Shown: positions 36,571 through 45,469, counted from the stretch's first letter. The stretch: DNA of 64,000 nucleotides from Desulfovibrio oxyclinae DSM 11498 (GCF_000375485.1 NZ_AQXE01000001.1:460745-524744), one strand, 5' to 3'. Numbers and translations are program-made. The notes: generated from the sequence alone by a model not told the origin.

Positions 36571-37365
36571 ATGTACATAAGCGTACTCATGGACAACGTT
36601 GCCGGAGACGGGCTGGCATCGGAGTGGGGGTTTTCATGTGCCGTGGAAGGCAGCGGCGGGATGCTGCTTTGGGATTGCGGCCAGACCGCAGCCTTTCTGG
36701 ATAATGCGCGTGAGCTCGGCGTGAACGTTTCCGAGCTGGAGGCGCTCGCCATCTCCCACGGGCATTACGACCATGCCGGTGGACTGAAGGCGCTTTTGGA
36801 TGCTGGATTCACCGGAGCCATCCACGGCCATTCGGCCATTCGCGTGGAGCGTTTCAGCGTATCGGGCGATTCCCCCGAGGCCATTGGTGTGCCGTTCAAT
36901 CTCCCTGCTTATGAAACAGTGAGAGGGTCGAAGGAGCTGATTCCCGGAATAACCATGGTCACGGATATCCCAAGACTGCCGGGTAACCATGAAGCGGTGG
37001 ACGGCTTTGCGCTGGATCGCGAGGGGACGCGACCGGACCCTGTTCCGGATGATGCCTTCCTTTTGCTGGAAACAGCGCCGGGGCCGGTTGTGCTGCTGGG
37101 ATGCTGCCATGCCGGACTTGCCAACAGCTTGGCTGTCCTGAAAGAGCGTCATGGCTTGGATTCGATTCATGCTGTAGTGGGCGGCCTGCACCTGTACAAT
37201 GCCGATGAAGACAAGCTCGATCAGGCGGTGCAGGCTTTGCGGGACTTTGGTGTGGGGCTCGTGGTTCCGGGACACTGCACGGGAGAAAAAGCCACGGCCG
37301 AACTGATGAACCGACTGGAAGCGGTGGTTCGCCCCATGCACAGCGGCATGCGTCTATGCTTTTGA
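36571..37365 (+). CDS. Metallo-beta-lactamase-fold hydrolase
   Basis: 264 residues. The zinc motif is SHGHYDHAGG, with later ligands in GCCHAGLANS and the C-terminal VPGHCTG. The layout resembles the MBL subgroup annotated as dihydropteroate-synthase-like or RFA-P synthase-related enzymes of anaerobes. No substrate can be assigned. It lies five bases after cimA and closes the operon. There is little Shine-Dalgarno, so it may be translated by coupling. Confidence 0.78.
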   Translation: MYISVLMDNVAGDGLASEWGFSCAVEGSGGMLLWDCGQTAAFLDNARELGVNVSELEALAISHGHYDHAGGLKALLDAGFTGAIHGHSAIRVERFSVSGDSPEAIGVPFNLPAYETVRGSKELIPGITMVTDIPRLPGNHEAVDGFALDREGTRPDPVPDDAFLLLETAPGPVVLLGCCHAGLANSLAVLKERHGLDSIHAVVGGLHLYNADEDKLDQAVQALRDFGVGLVVPGHCTGEKATAELMNRLEAVVRPMHSGMRLCF

Positions 37366-37476
37366 GGTTCCGGCCTCGTAAATTCAATATTTGACCTTCC
37401 TCCCGAAACTGATTCGGGGTGGCCGTATTCTCTTGGCCGGTTTTGATGCCGGTGTACCTTTGCTTCGGAGTCCAGT

Positions 37477-38913
37477 GTGATCCGGTTCAGTCTCAAGACC
37501 AAACTTCTAGCCGCGTTGACGGCTATTCTGCTGGCTTCGTTTTTCGTGACCAGCCTGATAAACTATCAGGTGACGCGCGAGTCGGTCCGCGAAGAGCTGA
37601 TGAATTCCTCGTTGCCTCTGACAGGCAAGAACATCTATTCCGAGATTCACGGCGACATGATGCGCCCCATTCTCGTGGCTTCTTCCATGGCCAGCGATAC
37701 TTTTCTCTGGGATTGGGTGAAGGGCGGCGAAAAGGATGTCCGCGTCATCAAGAGGTATCTGGGTGAGCTCAAGCACAAGAACGATTTTCTGCTTTCGTTT
37801 TTCGTATCCCATGTAAGCGACACGTATTATTACAACGGTGGCGTTCTCAAGAAGGTAGCTCCCCGTGATCCGCTGGACGTCTGGTATTATGCCTTTCTGC
37901 GCACCGGGAAGGAATACATGCTCAATGTCGATCACAGTGAAGCGGAAAACGGACGGTTGAGCATCTTTGTCAACCACAGGGTCCGGGATGAGCATGGAAA
38001 ACTGCTTGGCGTCACTGGAGTGGGATTGGACATGACCCGAGCCGCCGGCTTGCTTGTCAAGGCACGGGAGCAATACGGCAGGGATGTTTACCTTGTTGAT
38101 CGCGACGGTCTGGTGCAGGTGCATCCGGACATGGTGAAGATCAAGAGCCATTCCATCATGAAAGAGAAGGGGCTGGGCACCATCGCCGATAAAGTGCTCA
38201 AGCCCCGGGCAAAGCCAGAGAGTTTCGAGTTTGACCGAAATGGTGAGCATATCCTGCTTTCTGCGCTCTATATCCCCGAGTTTGAATGGTATCTGCTTGT
38301 CGAGCAGAATGAAGGCGAGGCCCTGAGCGCGGCAAGGGACAACCTCTATCGCACGCTGCTGATAGGGTTCATTGCTTCGCTCTTGATTATTCTTCTATGC
38401 GTGGCTCTGGTGAATCACTACCAGGGCCGACTTGAAAACCTCATCAAGACCGACCCGCTGACCGGTGCCGTGAACCGTCGTGGGCTTGAGGAAGCTTTTG
38501 AGCGTGCCGTTCATCGCAATGAGCGCAATGGCACCGAGTATTCCATTGTTCTTATTGATCTGGATGGTTTCAAAGACATAAATGACAGGCATGGTCACCT
38601 TGAAGGCGACCGCCTGCTCCGCAAGACAGCTGAGGCCATCCGTAACGATGTGCGACCCATGGATACAGTCTCCAGATGGGGTGGCGATGAGTTTATGGTG
38701 CTGCTGGAGGGAGATGCGGATCAGGCCATGCATGCGGTCGAGCGGTTCCAGAACACTCTCGGAGCCATGGATACGGTGGAGCCGATCACGTTCAGCTGCG
38801 GCTTGTCAGAGTATCGTCCGGGTGACTCTTTGGATGCGCTTTTTCACAGGGCGGATCTGGCCATGTATAAGGCCAAGTCCGAGGGTGGCGATAACGCATG
38901 CAGGCAGGCGTGA
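37477..38913 (+). CDS. Membrane diguanylate cyclase with Cache sensor
   Basis: 478 residues from GTG at 37477 (CGGAG upstream). TM1 is at about 8-28. A periplasmic Cache domain follows to about 285 (GVTGVGLDMTRA, YLVDRDGLVQVHPD). TM2 is near 290-312, then the GGDEF domain. The active site is RWGGDEF, and an intact inhibitory RxxD (RPMD) lies five residues before it. It should make c-di-GMP in response to a small periplasmic ligand and be product-inhibited. It stands alone, ending at a terminator. Confidence 0.92.
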   Translation: MIRFSLKTKLLAALTAILLASFFVTSLINYQVTRESVREELMNSSLPLTGKNIYSEIHGDMMRPILVASSMASDTFLWDWVKGGEKDVRVIKRYLGELKHKNDFLLSFFVSHVSDTYYYNGGVLKKVAPRDPLDVWYYAFLRTGKEYMLNVDHSEAENGRLSIFVNHRVRDEHGKLLGVTGVGLDMTRAAGLLVKAREQYGRDVYLVDRDGLVQVHPDMVKIKSHSIMKEKGLGTIADKVLKPRAKPESFEFDRNGEHILLSALYIPEFEWYLLVEQNEGEALSAARDNLYRTLLIGFIASLLIILLCVALVNHYQGRLENLIKTDPLTGAVNRRGLEEAFERAVHRNERNGTEYSIVLIDLDGFKDINDRHGHLEGDRLLRKTAEAIRNDVRPMDTVSRWGGDEFMVLLEGDADQAMHAVERFQNTLGAMDTVEPITFSCGLSEYRPGDSLDALFHRADLAMYKAKSEGGDNACRQA

Positions 38914-38940
38914 TACAGGGTATATGAATCTTCCCAATAA

Positions 38941-38977
38941 AGAAGCCCCGTTTCCGAGGAAACGGGGCTTCTTTTTG
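38941..38977. terminator. Bidirectional terminator between the GGDEF gene and dapA
   Basis: A 13-bp stem GAAGCCCCGTTTC / GAAACGGGGCTTC. A T-run follows on the plus strand (TTTTT) and an AT-rich TTTATT on the minus strand. It serves two converging units. Confidence 0.9.
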
Positions 38978-38994
38978 TCGCTTATGCCAAGAAG

Positions 38995-39876
38995 CTAGAG
39001 CAGACCGGCTTCTTTCAGCATGTCTTCCAGCTTGGGGTCATTCTCGGGTTCCAGCGGAACCATGGGCAGCCTGAATTCAAGATTCGGGAAAAGGCCCATC
39101 TTGTGCAGCGAGGTTTTGACCGGGATCGGGTTCGTCTCCAGGAACATGGCCCGGCAGACGGGAGCCAGCTTCAGGCTCAGGTCCAGCGCGGTTTCCATGT
39201 CGCGTTCGCGGAACGCCTTGCACATGCCTGCCATTTCAGCTGGCATGATGTTGGAGACAACTGAAATGGCTCCACAACCACCAGCTGCCAGCAGGGGCAG
39301 GGTGGTGAAATCGTCACCGGACAACATCTGGAAGTCCTTGCCGCAGTTTTCAATGACTTCGGCACATTGCTTCAGATCGGCTGAGGCTTCCTTGACGCCC
39401 ACAACTTCGGGTACGGCGTCCTTGATGCGTTTGAGCGTTTCAGGCGTACAGTTCAGCCCGGTGCGGCCTGGCACGTTGTAAACAATGATGGGCATGGACG
39501 CATCTTTGGCGATGGCCCGGAAATGTTGCACCAGACCGTTGGGAGTAGGCTTGTTGTAATAGGGGGTGATCAGCAGCGCGCCGTCGGCCCCGGCGTCCTT
39601 GGCAAGCCGCGTCAGTTCCACGGCCTCCTTGGTGCTGTTGGAGCCAGCTCCGGCGATGACCGGAACGCGGCCTTTGGCCTGCTCCACGCAGATGCGAATG
39701 ATGCGGCCCTGCTCCTCGTGGGTCATGGTGGCCGCTTCGCCGGTGGTTCCGCAGGGAACAAGGCCGTCAATGCCCTGTTCTATCTGCCAGTCGATGAATT
39801 TGCGGTATGCATCTTCATCAATCTCGTTGTTGACGAAAGGGGTGGATAGGGCGGTGTATGCGCCTGTAAATTGCAT
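38995..39876 (-). CDS. dapA: 4-hydroxy-tetrahydrodipicolinate synthase
   Basis: 293 residues from the ATG at 39876 (AAGGAGAG region upstream). Motifs are PCGTTGEAATMTHEEQ, YNVPGRTGLN (active-site tyrosine) and VVGVKEASADL, with the Schiff-base lysine. It condenses pyruvate and aspartate semialdehyde in lysine/peptidoglycan DAP synthesis. It is the third gene of a unit after a HU/IHF gene and the UshA-like selenoprotein candidate, with a 16-base gap. Confidence 0.96.
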   Translation of the reverse strand: MQFTGAYTALSTPFVNNEIDEDAYRKFIDWQIEQGIDGLVPCGTTGEAATMTHEEQGRIIRICVEQAKGRVPVIAGAGSNSTKEAVELTRLAKDAGADGALLITPYYNKPTPNGLVQHFRAIAKDASMPIIVYNVPGRTGLNCTPETLKRIKDAVPEVVGVKEASADLKQCAEVIENCGKDFQMLSGDDFTTLPLLAAGGCGAISVVSNIMPAEMAGMCKAFRERDMETALDLSLKLAPVCRAMFLETNPIPVKTSLHKMGLFPNLEFRLPMVPLEPENDPKLEDMLKEAGLL

Positions 39877-39892
39877 TAGTAACTCTCCTTCC

Positions 39893-40750
39893 TTACTTGG
39901 TGTCCGCTTTTTCGAATATCCCGCGGACATCGGGATGCTCGTAGATCGAGTCGTCAAGCAGGATCGAGCCTACCGAAACAGTATCGTTGCTCCATTCGAA
40001 GTCTTCTCCTTCGGGCAATTGCCCGATGGAGACGCGGGTGACCGTTTTCCCGCGAGGATAGGGTCTTGACCAGAGAACCCGATCCCCAGATGCGAAACGC
40101 TTGACGAAGCTCATGCCACGACCGCCGCCGAGAAGAATGTCGGGCACCTCATCAGGCCGTTGATCCAGGTAGGCCTTTTCTCCATAAGCTCCCCAGGAGC
40201 TCAGACCCACCAGCAGATCAACTTCGGGCCGAGTTTTGGCGACAAGCCGGGTTACCTGTTCCACCAGCATTGCATCCGGGATGTCGGTATCCTCGGGCAG
40301 AGCTGGGAAACGCAGAAAGCCGACCGTATAGCCAGAGGTGCGGATGATGCTGACGGGCTGCTCATCGGCAGTCTTCCACGGCGCCGGAGGTTCGATCCCG
40401 GCGTCATTCAGCATCTGTTGTTCCTCATCGGCAAGCAGCGAAACGTCATAATTCATGAAATCGTAAGCTTGCGCAAGTGCACCCAGAGTGGACGCACCGG
40501 GGTCGTCTCCGACCTTGTGAGTGAACTCATACGCCCCGCCCACGACAATTCGCGGTGAGTCGTTGTTCTTGTCAAGAAGATAGGCAGCCCTCCGGGCCAG
40601 CCCGCCCAACGTTTTTCCTCCTCACGTGGGGCAGGGCTCAATGGTCCCGTGGGTATTGCCTGTATAAAGAAGCGTCAGGTCGGATTCCGCATGAGCCCGA
40701 AGGGGGAATGCGAGAATCAGAAGCAGAAAAAGTGCGAGAATCCGGTACAT
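39893..40750 (-). CDS. UshA-like exported protein, probable selenoprotein (in-frame UGA = Sec43)
   Basis: Read through one UGA, this is a 285-residue protein. A signal peptide (MYRILALFLLLILAFPLR, cut after AHA) is followed by LTLLYTGNTHGTIEPCPT-U-GG and KTLGGLARRAAYLLD, the opening of the UshA/5'-nucleotidase fold. The UGA at 40624-40622 falls where related proteins would have the second cysteine of CxxC, giving CPTU. A hairpin with its loop 18 bases after the UGA fits a bacterial SECIS. Metallophosphatase ligands look degraded (TGNTHG, not TNDxHG), so a redox role seems likelier than phosphatase. The ATG directly follows the HU/IHF stop. Alternatives: a nonsense mutation, or internal start at TTG 40609 (GGAGG upstream), which would lose the signal peptide. 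Confidence 0.8.
40592..40624 (-). promoter_or_regulatory. Candidate bacterial SECIS hairpin with UGA codon
   Basis: After the UGA come 12 bases, then stem UUGGGC / GCCCGG (two G-U pairs) around the loop GGGCUG. The loop starts 18 bases after the UGA and has G in its first two positions. Distance and loop composition match the loose rules for SelB-binding SECIS elements in bacteria. Confidence 0.6.
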
Positions 40751-41026
40751 CTAATCGTTGATATATTCCTTGAGCTCTTTGCCGGGACGGAAGAAGGGCA
40801 GCTTTTTGGGCTTGACTTCAACCACGTCACCGGTCTTTGGATTGCGGCCGGTGTAGCCGTCATATTCCTTGATCTTGAAGCTGCCGAAGCCGCGGATCTC
40901 AACGCGGTCGCCGCGTACAAGGGCTTCCTTGATGGAGTCTACGAAGGCGCTTACGATCTGTGTGGACTCGTCAACGTGGAGCTTTTTCTCCTCAGCCAGA
41001 GCCTTGATCAGTTCGCTCTTGTTCAT
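40751..41026 (-). CDS. HU/IHF-family DNA-binding protein
   Basis: 91 residues from the ATG at 41026 (GGGGGAAAGGA upstream); a ten-codon upstream extension is rejected. Typical features are MNKSELIKALAEE, RVEIRGFGSFKIKEY, GRNPKTGDVVEV and FFRPGKELKEYI. The C-terminal FFRPGKELK is closer to IHF-beta than to HU. It bends DNA; IHF-type bending often assists sigma-54 promoters. It is the first gene of a unit with the UshA-like selenoprotein candidate and dapA, whose members abut or lie within 16 bases. Confidence 0.9.
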   Translation of the reverse strand: MNKSELIKALAEEKKLHVDESTQIVSAFVDSIKEALVRGDRVEIRGFGSFKIKEYDGYTGRNPKTGDVVEVKPKKLPFFRPGKELKEYIND

Positions 41027-41108
41027 TCCTTTCCCCCATTGGGTTGCGTTCTCCACATTCGGCGTGGAATCGGTCCGTGAACGTGTTTCGAGAGACTTAA
41101 CTTTACTA

Positions 41109-41138
41109 ACTATGCCGAAACCCGTGGCTTTTCGTCAA
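41109..41138 (-). promoter_or_regulatory. Promoter of the HU/IHF-ushA-like-dapA unit
   Basis: On the minus strand, TTGACG, 18 bases and CATAGT, about 83-112 bases upstream of the HU/IHF start. Good -35, fair -10. Confidence 0.5.
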
Positions 41139-41151
41139 CCCCTTTCGCAAT

Positions 41152-41961
41152 TTAAACGGGGAATTCTTTCAGAATGTGCCTTCCCGCAATACGCTCGATG
41201 TTGTCGGAGCGGTACCGGACAAGCTTTCTGGCTATGCTGCGGATGTCCTTGGCGGCGTTACAGTCGGGGGCGAATTTCATGAAAGGCGTCTGGCGTCGGA
41301 CAGACTCCAATACATTGGAATCCTGACGGATATGTCCGAGATTTCGCAGCTCCACTCCGAGAAAATTCTTGCACGCGGCGGCCAGCCGCTCGTGTGTTTG
41401 CTGGGCTTCCTTGGCGGAGCTCACCTGGTTGACCAGCAAGAGAAAGTCGTTGATTCCATGCTGGGTGTTGAGCACCTTGATGGTTGCGTAACCGTCCGTG
41501 AGCGACGTCGGTTCGGGAGTAACCACCACGAGCCTGAGCTGCGTTATGCTGGCAAAGGCCATGGCCGTATGGTTGATGCCGGCGCCGAGGTCGAGCATCA
41601 GAAAGTCATACTGTCCGGCCAGCGTGACCAGTTTCCCGAAGAGTACGTCCTGCATGTCCTCATCCATTTCGACCAGTTCGGGGACACCGCTTGTGGCGGG
41701 CAGGATGTCCAGTCCTTCCTCAATGGGAACCGCCACCTCGGAGGGTGACATGTCCGACTGGAGCAGGTCCTGAAGATTTCGTTCCGGCGACAGGCCCAGA
41801 AGGACGTCGAGGTTGGCAAGGCCGAGGTCGCAGTCCATGAGCATGGAGGAATATCCGGCCTCGATGAGCGCATAGCCGAGGTTCAGGACGATGTTGGTCT
41901 TGCCCACGCCGCCCTTACCGCTGAGAATGGAGAGGCTCAGTGTGCTGTTGTCGTTGTTCAT
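41152..41961 (-). CDS. MinD/ParA-type ATPase, FlhG-like
   Basis: 269 residues with a deviant Walker A SGKGGVGKTN, signature MDCDLGLANLDVLLGL, and MLDLGAGI. The sequence is closest in feel to FlhG/FleN and other MinD-like polar regulators, but no flhF or flagellar gene is nearby and the C-terminal amphipathic helix is not obvious. It likely acts at the membrane as an ATP-dependent positioning switch. It is the last gene of an operon, twelve bases after a GGDEF gene, which suggests a surface or polar process. Confidence 0.82.
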   Translation of the reverse strand: MNNDNSTLSLSILSGKGGVGKTNIVLNLGYALIEAGYSSMLMDCDLGLANLDVLLGLSPERNLQDLLQSDMSPSEVAVPIEEGLDILPATSGVPELVEMDEDMQDVLFGKLVTLAGQYDFLMLDLGAGINHTAMAFASITQLRLVVVTPEPTSLTDGYATIKVLNTQHGINDFLLLVNQVSSAKEAQQTHERLAAACKNFLGVELRNLGHIRQDSNVLESVRRQTPFMKFAPDCNAAKDIRSIARKLVRYRSDNIERIAGRHILKEFPV

Positions 41962-41973
41962 GATCGTTATCCT

Positions 41974-42825
41974 CTATTTTCCGAAGAGAAATTGCTTTTC
42001 ATTGGCCTGAACCAGCGACTCGCGGGGCACGCTGTCCATCTCTGGCAGCCGAACCACTTCCACACGGTCCTTGCCGGCATCCTTGGCAGCATAGAGTGCC
42101 TCGTCCGCCGTGCCGACGATCTTCTTGACCGACATGTCACGCGTGCCCTTGTAGCAGGTCAAACCGGCGGAGATGGTTACCGAGAATTCACTTCCCTCGT
42201 CGCTGGTGAAAGTGGCGGAGCGGACAGCAAGCAGAATCCTTTCCAGCACCCGTTTGGCCTTGACCAGCCCCGTCCCCGGAAGCACGAGCGCGAACTCTTC
42301 GCCGCCGAAGCGGGCAGCCAGATCGTAGCGGCGTACCGCCTTGCTGAGGATTGCGCCGATCTCGGAGAGCACACGGTCGCCCGTGGGATGGCCCATGGAG
42401 TCGTTGACCTTCTTGAAGTTGTCCAGATCGAGCAGGGCAAGGCTCAGGGGCGTGCCGTTGCGGCGGGAGCGTTCAATCTCGACGTCAAGCATCCGATCGA
42501 AGGCGCGCCTGTTGGCGAGGTTCGTGAGCGGATCATGTCTCGTCTCATAGGACAGCTTGGCCAGATTGCGCTGAACCAACCTCACGTTGGGCACGGCCGA
42601 ACCGTCCAGCGGAAGCGTGAGCCATTCCTCAAGAGGATTTTTGGACGTGAGTTCTTCCCAGTCCTTGAAATCCACGCCGGGAAAGAGGCGGCAGACCCAC
42701 AGGGCCGAGTCATCCTCGGTGCCCGCGCAGTGTTCGTTGGCCCGGTTGCACAGCTCCTGCTGCAACTCGTTCATCTCACGCAGCAGGGCGGACTCGTTGG
42801 GCTTGAGCGGATCATTGTTCGGCAT
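41974..42825 (-). CDS. Cytosolic GGDEF diguanylate cyclase
   Basis: 283 residues without membrane segments. An unassigned N-terminal region (about 1-100) is followed by a GGDEF domain with active site RFGGEEF. An intact inhibitory RxxD (RRYD) lies five residues before it, and DHDPLTNLANRRAF-like entry residues are present (RHDPLTNLANRRAF). It should make c-di-GMP. Its start overlaps prfB by 14 bases, and an FlhG-like ATPase follows. Confidence 0.9.
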   Translation of the reverse strand: MPNNDPLKPNESALLREMNELQQELCNRANEHCAGTEDDSALWVCRLFPGVDFKDWEELTSKNPLEEWLTLPLDGSAVPNVRLVQRNLAKLSYETRHDPLTNLANRRAFDRMLDVEIERSRRNGTPLSLALLDLDNFKKVNDSMGHPTGDRVLSEIGAILSKAVRRYDLAARFGGEEFALVLPGTGLVKAKRVLERILLAVRSATFTSDEGSEFSVTISAGLTCYKGTRDMSVKKIVGTADEALYAAKDAGKDRVEVVRLPEMDSVPRESLVQANEKQFLFGK

Positions 42826-43922
42826 GATTGTGGATCAGGTTGCTTCGGATGATTTCATCCAGGTTGCCGTCGAGCACGTCATCGACGTTGCTTACCTCGA
42901 AATTGGAGCGGTGATCCTTGACCAGCCTGTAGGGCTGGAGCGTGTAGGTACGAATCTGATTTCCAAAGGCGATGGCGGTCTTGTCGGCGTAGTCCGACTG
43001 TTGCTCTTCCTCGCGCTTCTTCATCTCGATTTCGTAAAGGCGGGCCTTGAGGACCTTCATGGCCGCCTGTTTATTGCGCAGCTGCGACTTTTCGTTCTGG
43101 CACTGCACCACGATGTTGGTGGGCAGGTGGGTGATGCGCACGGCGGAGTTCGTCTTGTTGACGTGCTGTCCGCCTGGGCCCGATGAACGGAAGACGTCCA
43201 CGCGCAGATCTTCGTCGCGCACGTCAACCTCCACATCCTCCTCAATGTCCGGAACGACATCCACGGAGGCGAATGAGGTGTGACGCCGTCCAGAGGCGTC
43301 AAACGGAGAGATTCGAATCAGTCGGTGTACGCCGCGTTCTCCGCGCAGATGGCCAAAGGCGTAAAGTCCTTCGATGCGCAGGGTGGCGCTTTTCACGCCT
43401 GCCTCGTCGCCCGGCTGAAGGTCGAGTAGTTCAAGCGAGAAGCCTCGGCGTTCGGCCCAGCGGGTGTACATGCGCATGAGCATTTCGGCCCAGTCCTGCG
43501 ATTCCACGCCGCCTGCGCCGGGGTGGATCTCAAGGATGGCCGCGTTTTTGTCATGGGGATGGGTGAACAGGGTCGCCATTTCCGTGGTGTTAAGGCTGGA
43601 GCGGAAGGTTTCCAGCGACTCGTTGAGCGCCTGTACTGTCTCCTCGTCGGTTTCCTCCTGTGCGAGCAGGAGCCATTCGTCGAGGTCTTCGCGGGCGGTT
43701 CTGAGTTCGTCATACATGGCGAGCCTGCTTTCAAGCTGGCTCTTTTCGCGCAGTACCGGGGTAAGGCTTTCGGGCTTGTCCCATGCTCCGGGGCGGGACA
43801 GTTCCGCTTCTATTTCCTTGAGTCTGTCGGAGGATTCCCGATAGTCAAAGCCGCCCCCAGAGTGTGTCGAATTTCTCGATCAGTTCTGCGGAAAGGGACT
43901 TTATTTCTGGATATTCAAGCAT
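42812..43922 (-). CDS. prfB: Peptide chain release factor 2 (programmed +1 frameshift)
   Basis: 369 residues, if the ribosome shifts +1 at codon 26. The first 25 codons run from the ATG at 43922 to CTT-TGA. After the shift the frame continues DYRESSDRLKEIEAEL to the stop at 42812. RF2 hallmarks are SPF (RISPFDASG, stop-codon recognition) and GGQ (GPGGQHVNK, peptidyl-tRNA hydrolysis). It terminates at UGA and UAA, and the in-frame UGA makes its synthesis self-limiting. It lies 15 bases after lnt and overlaps the GGDEF gene. Confidence 0.95.
43844..43859 (-). promoter_or_regulatory. prfB frameshift site
   Basis: The minus strand reads TGGGGGCGGCTTTGAC: an internal Shine-Dalgarno (GGGGG), three spacer bases, then the slippery CTT-TGA-C. 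This is the same layout as the canonical AGGGGG-TAT-CTTTGAC. Confidence 0.92.
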
Positions 43923-43937
43923 AATCTCGATTGGTCG

Positions 43938-45467
43938 TTAAATGGTTCGTTGCCGATTGTGCCGTTTTCCACGGCGCAGGGCAACCGCTATGAAAAGGAT
44001 GCACCCGGCCGTGCAGGCGAGCAACACATCGCCGAGCCACGGCTGCATGTGGAAAAAGGGCGTTTTCTCGGACCGAGACATGAGCGTGTCGGTCAACTGC
44101 GCCTTTTTAAACTGCTCGGTGCGGGAGCGGATGCGGCCCAGCGGATCAATGAAGGCGGTGATACCGGTATTGGTGCCGCGTGCCAGCCAGCGACTCTGCT
44201 CCACGGCCCGCAGGGTGGTCAGGGCCAGATGCTGACGCGGTGCGGACGTTTTCCCGAACCAGGCATCATTGCTGATGTTTACGAGAAAAGAGGCGCCGAG
44301 TGCAACCTGTTTGCGCGCCAGAGCCGGAAAAATCGCTTCATAGCAGATGAGCACGCCGAACGGGTGATCGCCTCTGGTGATAAGGGAGGCGGTGTTGTCC
44401 CCTTTCTTGAATGTCCCCACTGCCTGCACGAGTTTTTCAAACGGAATCCATTCACGAAGCGGCATGTATTCGCCAAACGGCACGAGATGTTCCTTGTCGT
44501 ACCATGTGGCGGCCGAGCCGTCGGGTTTGACCAGAAAGGCCCGATTGAGCAACACATAACGTCTGTTGTCCGGGTTGGTGATGCGGTAGGCAGGCGCGCC
44601 CGTCAGGATTTCGGCCTCGTTGTCCCGAGCGAACTGGCGGACCATTGCGCCGTAGGGCGTGCGGTCCTGAAGGTAGAACGGCATGGCCGTTTCGGGCCAG
44701 ACCAGCAGTTCGGCCCCTTTTTTCTGTGCTTCGCGGCTCAGGTTCAGGTATTTGCCTACAGTGGTCTTCTGGTATTTCGGATCCCACTTGAAGCTCTGGT
44801 TCACGTTACCCTGAATCAGGCCGACCTTGACGGGGGCGCCGTCGTCATCGAACGTCGCCATGCGCCATCCGCCGAAGCCCGTGAGCAGCAGGATCATTAT
44901 CACTGCCGCGGCCATGGCGCCGGGAACGGTGCGGTAGAGCAGAATCGATACCGCAAGGGCCGCGAGTATGCCGGAGAGGGCGAACGCACCCACGACCGAA
45001 GCGGACTGGATGACGACCGGCCATGGCGCAAAGGCCGAGGCAAGGTTGGCCCATGGGAAGCCGGTCAGGATGAAGGACATGATCGTTTCGAGCGATGCCC
45101 AGCCGAGTCCGGCAGTCAGAATGACGAAAAGCGAGATGCTGGCGCGGCCCGCATGATGCATTAGCAGGGAGAAAAGTCCATAAAGCAGGCCGAGGGCGCC
45201 GCCTGCGAGCAACGGACAGGGCAAGGCCACATACCATGGCAGGTTGCCATAGATGGCCACCGGAATGACCATCCAGTAAAGCAGGCCGGTGCAGGCGAGG
45301 GTGCCCGCGAGCCAGCCCCAGCGAAACGCCTTGCGCGAGCCTGTGGCCCTGAAACCGATCCAAGCCAGCCCGAGAGGAAAGCCAAGCGCCGCGGCCGGAA
45401 ACTGAAAGACGGGGTTGGCGAACCCCAGCCACGCGCCGAATATGGCAATAAAGGCGAGGGTTGGCAT
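43938..45467 (-). CDS. lnt: Apolipoprotein N-acyltransferase
   Basis: 509 residues with about seven N-terminal membrane spans and a nitrilase-like periplasmic domain (about 215-470). Catalytic residues can be seen as Glu in VWPETAMPF, Lys in YDKEHLVPFGEYMP and Cys in GVLICYEAIFP. It adds the third acyl chain to lipoproteins in the inner membrane. It starts two bases after the CorC-like gene, a linkage seen widely in proteobacteria. Confidence 0.95.
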   Translation of the reverse strand: MPTLAFIAIFGAWLGFANPVFQFPAAALGFPLGLAWIGFRATGSRKAFRWGWLAGTLACTGLLYWMVIPVAIYGNLPWYVALPCPLLAGGALGLLYGLFSLLMHHAGRASISLFVILTAGLGWASLETIMSFILTGFPWANLASAFAPWPVVIQSASVVGAFALSGILAALAVSILLYRTVPGAMAAAVIMILLLTGFGGWRMATFDDDGAPVKVGLIQGNVNQSFKWDPKYQKTTVGKYLNLSREAQKKGAELLVWPETAMPFYLQDRTPYGAMVRQFARDNEAEILTGAPAYRITNPDNRRYVLLNRAFLVKPDGSAATWYDKEHLVPFGEYMPLREWIPFEKLVQAVGTFKKGDNTASLITRGDHPFGVLICYEAIFPALARKQVALGASFLVNISNDAWFGKTSAPRQHLALTTLRAVEQSRWLARGTNTGITAFIDPLGRIRSRTEQFKKAQLTDTLMSRSEKTPFFHMQPWLGDVLLACTAGCILFIAVALRRGKRHNRQRTI

Positions 45468-45469
45468 GA

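Noticed and set aside
39893..40609. Truncated UshA-like protein starting at TTG 40609
   Set aside because: It lacks the signal peptide and the start of the fold that are encoded in frame upstream across the UGA. Kept only as an alternative.
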